Below, piece by piece: positions 59,992 to 64,000 of a stretch of DNA of 64,000 nucleotides. The stretch is from the NCBI RefSeq assembly GCF_003201835.2, contig NZ_CP029289.2, positions 1,364,001 to 1,428,000 of the forward strand. Reading direction: 5' to 3'. Below the pieces are notes generated by a model that was not told where the DNA came from, did no database searches, and saw only the letters and a program-made list of their open reading frames with translations. Position 1 is the stretch's first letter; each line of letters opens with the position of its first letter. The translations under genes were made by a program, and so were the position numbers. The stretch is from Acidianus brierleyi. Its GTDB lineage: Archaea > Thermoproteota > Thermoprotei_A > Sulfolobales > Sulfolobaceae.

Positions 59992-60986
59992 GTCGTAACC
60001 ACATCCAATTTACTTTGTTGGATTGCTATATTTAATTCTCTTGCTATTCTCTTTCCTACACACATCGGTTCATTCCAATAAAGCCATGAATACGGACTTC
60101 CGTTTATATATAAGTTAGTTCCAGCAACTATCCTACCAGAGAACTCAAAAACTATTATATCAAGATTATCTGTCACTACTGACTCCAAAGAGAAAGGCCC
60201 AATAATACCAGGAGGAACAATATTTTTAGTAGTTTCTACAAAATTATCAGCGTATTCATATGCCTTAGGTAATATACTTTCTCTAGCCACTACTGGAATA
60301 TTGCCTGCTACAACGAATGTTGGTTCTGTTTCGTTTCCCCATGGCAATCTTTTTAATCCGTCTATATTAGATTCATATCTTATATCTATACCAGTTAATT
60401 CTACTCTCTTAAGAATTGGGCTATAAAAAAACTGGAAATACATTGGTATACCTATAACATATTCTTGAATAATAATTTCATCCAAGTTTTTTATAATATT
60501 TTTTTCTAATAGCGTGTTAATTCCATTCTTTAACTCAGATTTATTTCTAGCTAAAAAATATCCCTTACCTCCTTTAGCGCCAGGTAGTTTAACTATAACT
60601 AATCTATCTACGTCTTCTATACTTTCAAATGATTCTGGAATTTTTATGTTTGATTTCTCAAGTAAGCTCATTTTTTTCTTTTGATTTGATTCCCATTCGA
60701 ATAAATTTCTATTACCAAAAATTGGAACTTTTATTTTACTTACTCTATCCATTCCTAAGTATTCTATTAAGCTCCCATGTGGTACGAAAATGGAATTATT
60801 TATTGAATTTATGTGATTTACTGCTTCATCAAAATTATCATAAACTAGATATTTATCAATAAAAGTAAATCTTTTGTAAAAGCTCTCTCGTTTAGCATCA
60901 GTTATTATGGCTGTATTGAATTTCTCTTCTTTTGCACCGTGTAAAATTTGTAATGACGAATGACTTCCTAATGTTGTAATAAACAT
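59988..60986 (-). CDS. purP: FAICAR synthetase PurP, copy 1
   Basis: A 332-residue ATP-grasp enzyme: [59 protein letters not shown] (glycine-rich ATP loop intact), [32 protein letters not shown]. It is divergent from purB with a 34-base gap and is translated with copy 2 through a 4-base overlap. The intact ATP loop makes it the likelier main enzyme. Confidence 0.92.
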   Translation of the reverse strand: MFITTLGSHSSLQILHGAKEEKFNTAIITDAKRESFYKRFTFIDKYLVYDNFDEAVNHINSINNSIFVPHGSLIEYLGMDRVSKIKVPIFGNRNLFEWESNQKKKMSLLEKSNIKIPESFESIEDVDRLVIVKLPGAKGGKGYFLARNKSELKNGINTLLEKNIIKNLDEIIIQEYVIGIPMYFQFFYSPILKRVELTGIDIRYESNIDGLKRLPWGNETEPTFVVAGNIPVVARESILPKAYEYADNFVETTKNIVPPGIIGPFSLESVVTDNLDIIVFEFSGRIVAGTNLYINGSPYSWLYWNEPMCVGKRIARELNIAIQQSKLDVVTT

Positions 60987-61020
60987 AAACTTAGATAAAT
61001 GGAAAACCTATTAAGCTTGA

Positions 61021-62409
61021 TTGCTAGTAGTAGGTGTAATGGACGACGTATGCCCTTTAGAGTGGCGATATGGGAGTAACGAAATGCGACATTTATTTTC
61101 TAGAGATCATATAATAAAGACTAGAATAGACGTAGAAATAGCATTACTTAAAGCGTTACAAAAACTAGGTTATGTTACTGTCGATGATATAAAAAAGGTA
61201 ATAGAAGAGTCAAATAATATAAGAATTGAGGAGATAGACAAATTAGAAGAGAAATTAGGTCATGATGTAATGGCAATGGTCGTGGCATTAGCCGAAAAGT
61301 CTGGCGATAGTGGGAAATTTATTCATTTTGGAGCTACTAGTTATGACATAGTAGATACGGCGTATGCAATTATATTTAGAGATGCAATTAACATTATATA
61401 TAATAAATTAACTAAAATAATAGATAGACTAAGCGAACTATCAGATAAATACAGAAATACTATAATGGTAGGTAGAACCCATGGTCAGCACGCATTACCT
61501 ATAACTCTTGGATTTAAATTTGCTAACTATGTCTACGAACTAACTAGATCCTTACTTAGAATACTAGAAAGTAAAGAAAGACTGATTAGAGGCAAGATGT
61601 CGGGCGCTGTAGGTACTATGGCAGCGTGGAACGGATATGGTATAAAAATAGAAGAATATGTAATGAAAGAATTAGATCTAGAACCTCATGTAATTTCTAC
61701 TCAAATTGCGCCTAGAGACGGCTTTGCAGAAATAGTTTCCGATTTAGCTATACTAGGTTCTCAACTGGATCGATTAGCTCTAGAAATTAGAGAATTAATG
61801 AGACCAGAAATTTCCGAATTAAAAGAAGGAGTTGGAAACAGAATAGGTAGTAGTACTATGCCCCAAAAAGAAAATCCAGTTACTGCTGAAAAAATTAGTG
61901 GTTTAGCTAAAATTCTTAGAGGTTTTGTAGTTTCAGAACTAGAAAATATTCCATTATGGCATGAAAGAGATCTTACTAACAGTTCTTCAGAACGAATAAT
62001 AATTTCGCATTCGTTTATAATAATAGACGAAATGTTAGACAGCGCACTAGAAGTTCTTAGTAATATAATAATTAACAAAGAAAATATGGAAAGAAACTTA
62101 AGTATATCTAATGGTCTTATAATGGCTGAAAGTCTAATGATAAATCTTACATTGAAAGGAATGCCTAGACATAAGGCGCACGAGTTAGTTTCTAGGCTCT
62201 CTAAAAATGTAAGACTATCTAATAAATCCCTTGAAGAAGTAGCGTTAGAAGATCCAACTGTAAGAAGTTTCTTTTCTGAGAGTGAAATAAAAAATATTCT
62301 AGATTATAGAAAATATTTAGGCCAAATTAATGATTTGATAGATAGATCACTAGAGTATTATAAGGACGTGTTAAATCGCGATAATTTAAAAAGTGTAAAT
62401 GCAAAATGA
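61021..62409 (+). CDS. purB: Adenylosuccinate lyase
   Basis: A 462-residue (456 from ATG 61039) fumarase/aspartase-superfamily lyase: [19 protein letters not shown] (general-base histidine region) and signature [16 protein letters not shown]. It cleaves adenylosuccinate to AMP and SAICAR to AICAR, the substrate of the PurP enzymes next door. ATG 61039 ([13 protein letters not shown]) looks like the family start, but a leaderless TTG start at 61021 behind the TATA-like TTAGATAAATGG is possible. It is divergent from purP copy 1. Confidence 0.95.
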   Translation: MLVVGVMDDVCPLEWRYGSNEMRHLFSRDHIIKTRIDVEIALLKALQKLGYVTVDDIKKVIEESNNIRIEEIDKLEEKLGHDVMAMVVALAEKSGDSGKFIHFGATSYDIVDTAYAIIFRDAINIIYNKLTKIIDRLSELSDKYRNTIMVGRTHGQHALPITLGFKFANYVYELTRSLLRILESKERLIRGKMSGAVGTMAAWNGYGIKIEEYVMKELDLEPHVISTQIAPRDGFAEIVSDLAILGSQLDRLALEIRELMRPEISELKEGVGNRIGSSTMPQKENPVTAEKISGLAKILRGFVVSELENIPLWHERDLTNSSSERIIISHSFIIIDEMLDSALEVLSNIIINKENMERNLSISNGLIMAESLMINLTLKGMPRHKAHELVSRLSKNVRLSNKSLEEVALEDPTVRSFFSESEIKNILDYRKYLGQINDLIDRSLEYYKDVLNRDNLKSVNAK

Positions 62410-62413
62410 AATA

Positions 62414-62505
<92 letters not shown>

Positions 62506-62519
62506 TAAAGTGACCGATA

Positions 62520-63458
62520 ATGAAACTAAAAGATCTAGGAGAACATAATTTTATCTCAGATATTATTTCAAAGTATTTGGGAAAAGATGTAAATTCGGAC
62601 GTATTTATTCAAGGGAATAAGGTATATAAGCTGGATGGATTTCAGTTATCATATACTCTTCCTTTTATGGATTATTACGATATAGGTTGGAAAGCCGTTA
62701 CTGGGACTATTAGCGACATTATATTTTCTTTAGCTTCTCCAAATATAGTAATGGTATCATTAGGTTTATCTAATGATATGGAAGTAAATGATGCAGAGAA
62801 AATTATCAAAGGTATTTATGACGCTTCTATTTATTATCACGCTAGATATGTAGGCGGAGATACTAACAATAGCTCCTCATCAGGTTGGATAGATGTTGCA
62901 GGTATAGGCGATTTGCTTTGCAACGAGCATCCACAAATAGATAAAGGAGATGTTATCGTTGTAACAAATAAGATTGGTTTTACGTCAAATTTTTTTATAT
63001 CTTATCTATCTAATTTTAAAATACCTATTTTTCATGATTCACTAGTGAAAATTTCGCATCCAGTTGTAAATACACATTTACCAAGAGTATTACAAAGATT
63101 TTGTGGTGCGATATCCTATTCTACAGATATAAGTGATGGATTAGTAATTACATTATATAATATTATCCAAAGATTTAGTGTAGGCATAAAATTAGACAGA
63201 ATACCTATAAATGACGTAATAGCTAATATGCTTAAAACATACGGATATAGCATTTTTGATATTTTAAAATTCTCTGGGGAAGAGTATGAAGGAATATTTG
63301 TAGTTAAAGAAAAGAATTATGAAGAATTTGTTAATGCGCTTAGCATAATAGGCTATAGTCCAATGGAAATAGGTAGAGTAGATGGCAGTAATAGCTTGAT
63401 ATACAACGATAAGAAGTTAAATGAGACCGGTTGGGATAATTTTAAGGGTTGGTTTTAA
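62520..63458 (+). CDS. thiL: Thiamine-monophosphate kinase
   Basis: A 312-residue PurM-like ATP-binding protein: N-terminal LGEHNFISDIISKYL, WKAVTGTISDIIFSLASPNIVMVSLGL, VGGDTNNSSSSGWIDVAGIG, STDISDGLVITL, and the C-terminal GWDNFKGW typical of ThiL. It phosphorylates thiamine monophosphate. The D-D-x-A metal motif is partly changed (LDGFQLSYT region), so a related AIR-synthase-like role is an alternative. It starts 14 bases after tRNA-Thr. Confidence 0.82.
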   Translation: MKLKDLGEHNFISDIISKYLGKDVNSDVFIQGNKVYKLDGFQLSYTLPFMDYYDIGWKAVTGTISDIIFSLASPNIVMVSLGLSNDMEVNDAEKIIKGIYDASIYYHARYVGGDTNNSSSSGWIDVAGIGDLLCNEHPQIDKGDVIVVTNKIGFTSNFFISYLSNFKIPIFHDSLVKISHPVVNTHLPRVLQRFCGAISYSTDISDGLVITLYNIIQRFSVGIKLDRIPINDVIANMLKTYGYSIFDILKFSGEEYEGIFVVKEKNYEEFVNALSIIGYSPMEIGRVDGSNSLIYNDKKLNETGWDNFKGWF

Positions 63459-63526
63459 CCAAATAAACCTTTTATTTGGAGAATATACTTAAATATATCA
63501 TATATCAATTATAGCTTCAGATTTGT

Positions 63527-64000
63527 ATGGCACAAGCAGAACAGACGAAAAATCAAGGATTTAGATTATTACCTGCTCCGTCAAAATTCGAAAATGGAGT
63601 AGTAAAATTTGGTGATAGAGAAATAAAAATTGGCGGGCCTTTGCCTAAGCTTGCTACTAATGAGAAGTTAATTAGGGTTACTCACTCATTATGTCCAGTA
63701 TGCTATAGGCTTTTGCCAGCAACTATTTTTGAAAAAGACGAAAAGATGTATATAAGAAAAGTGTGCCCAGATCATGGAGAATTTGAGGATTTGTACTATG
63801 GAGACGTAGGGATGTACTATAAGTTCGATTACTGGGAATATGAAGGAAAAGGACCTAAGGTTCCTTATGTTGATCTTCAATCTCCATGTCCTTTTAACTG
63901 CGGTTTATGTCCAATGCATCATCAACACTCAGCTCTAGTCAATCTTGTAATAACTAATAGATGTGATCAAGCATGTTGGTATTGCTTTTTCTTTGCTGAA
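63527..64000 (+). CDS. tes: Tetraether lipid synthase-like radical SAM protein (5' part)
   Basis: The first 158 residues are in the window; the gene continues beyond the right edge. It has N-terminal cysteine pairs (CPVC at 56-59, C80), a [26 protein letters not shown] segment and the radical SAM motif CDQACWYC (Cys146, 150, 153). The CGLCP-x-H-x3-H block just before the radical SAM cysteines is characteristic of the Tes group, which joins two diether chains into tetraether lipids. An AT-rich TATA-like region lies at 63487-63499. Confidence 0.82.
   Translation, partial: MAQAEQTKNQGFRLLPAPSKFENGVVKFGDREIKIGGPLPKLATNEKLIRVTHSLCPVCYRLLPATIFEKDEKMYIRKVCPDHGEFEDLYYGDVGMYYKFDYWEYEGKGPKVPYVDLQSPCPFNCGLCPMHHQHSALVNLVITNRCDQACWYCFFFAE

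Noticed and set aside
63689..63880. Minus-strand frame of 63 codons near the right edge
   Set aside because: It is antisense to the tetraether-synthase-like gene with intact cysteine motifs.

Overview
The window is chromosomal DNA of a low-GC thermoacidophilic archaeon of the order Sulfolobales. This is supported by the Orc1-1/oriC1 locus, TFB3, a CedB-like DNA-import ATPase, a Urm1-type modifier, TFE, Rpo8, a thermosome, PurP paralogues, ether-lipid enzymes, a tetraether-synthase-type radical SAM protein and leaderless, TATA-box-driven genes. Intron-bearing tRNA genes are common: 5 of 10 complete tRNAs. I cannot assign a genus from sequence alone.

Layout. 1-2.7 kb: 5' end of rpl21e, two tRNA-Leu genes in opposite orientation, and between them an ISH3-like insertion sequence with a broken transposase, inserted in the terminal hairpin of an IS200/IS605-type remnant. 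2.7-12.3 kb: tRNA-Ser, speE, L37e, LSm, tRNA-Tyr, tRNA-Val, the termination nuclease FttA, G1P dehydrogenase (membrane lipid backbone), an FKBP isomerase, tRNA-Met, SAH hydrolase, TrpB2 and tRNA-Val. 11.8-15.9 kb: a leftward operon MBF1-HflX-Trm56-TFE-C5 DNA methyltransferase-conserved protein. 15.9-25.3 kb: protein quality control (PAN, PAC2-type chaperone, proteasome beta, thermosome) mixed with tRNA modification (ArcTGT and a PUA protein), SmAP3, Rpo8, HisRS, a tRNA endonuclease structural subunit and TFB3. 25.3-31.7 kb: CedB, Cgi121, Urm1, S17e, FBP aldolase/phosphatase, ABCE1 and a 27-residue acidic peptide gene.

31.9-39.8 kb: a 7.9-kb integrated element in a tRNA-Arg(TCG) gene, bounded by 43-bp direct repeats. 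It carries an intact tyrosine integrase with an N-terminal helix-turn-helix, an HUH-type Rep protein, a Cas4-like nuclease, ribbon-helix-helix and AbrB-like small regulators, a protein with two internal repeats, a membrane protein, and two recurring palindromic operator-like motifs. No capsid gene is recognisable. This is the main accessory region.

39.8-64 kb: rpiA, SWIM protein, Elf1, GGGP synthase, SecG/Sec61-beta, HTH-CBS regulator, RNase P RNA, Tsr3, a stand-alone RAM domain, TiaS, tRNA-Ala, the replication origin oriC1 with orc1-1, DUF99, thioesterase, NadM, SAM adenosyltransferase, CYTH phosphatase, RNA m5C methyltransferase with its PUA partner, RadA, HIT protein, threonine dehydratase, prephenate dehydratase, fused siroheme decarboxylase, an FAD protein, a purine block (PurA, two PurP, PurB), tRNA-Thr, ThiL and the start of a tetraether-synthase-like gene.

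Several non-obvious points emerge: both protein genes flanking RNase P RNA end inside its P1 helix; Trm56 and PheA have no canonical start codon where the family start should lie; several short genes (RHH protein, Sec61-beta, a 51-residue membrane protein, the acidic peptide) are easily missed.
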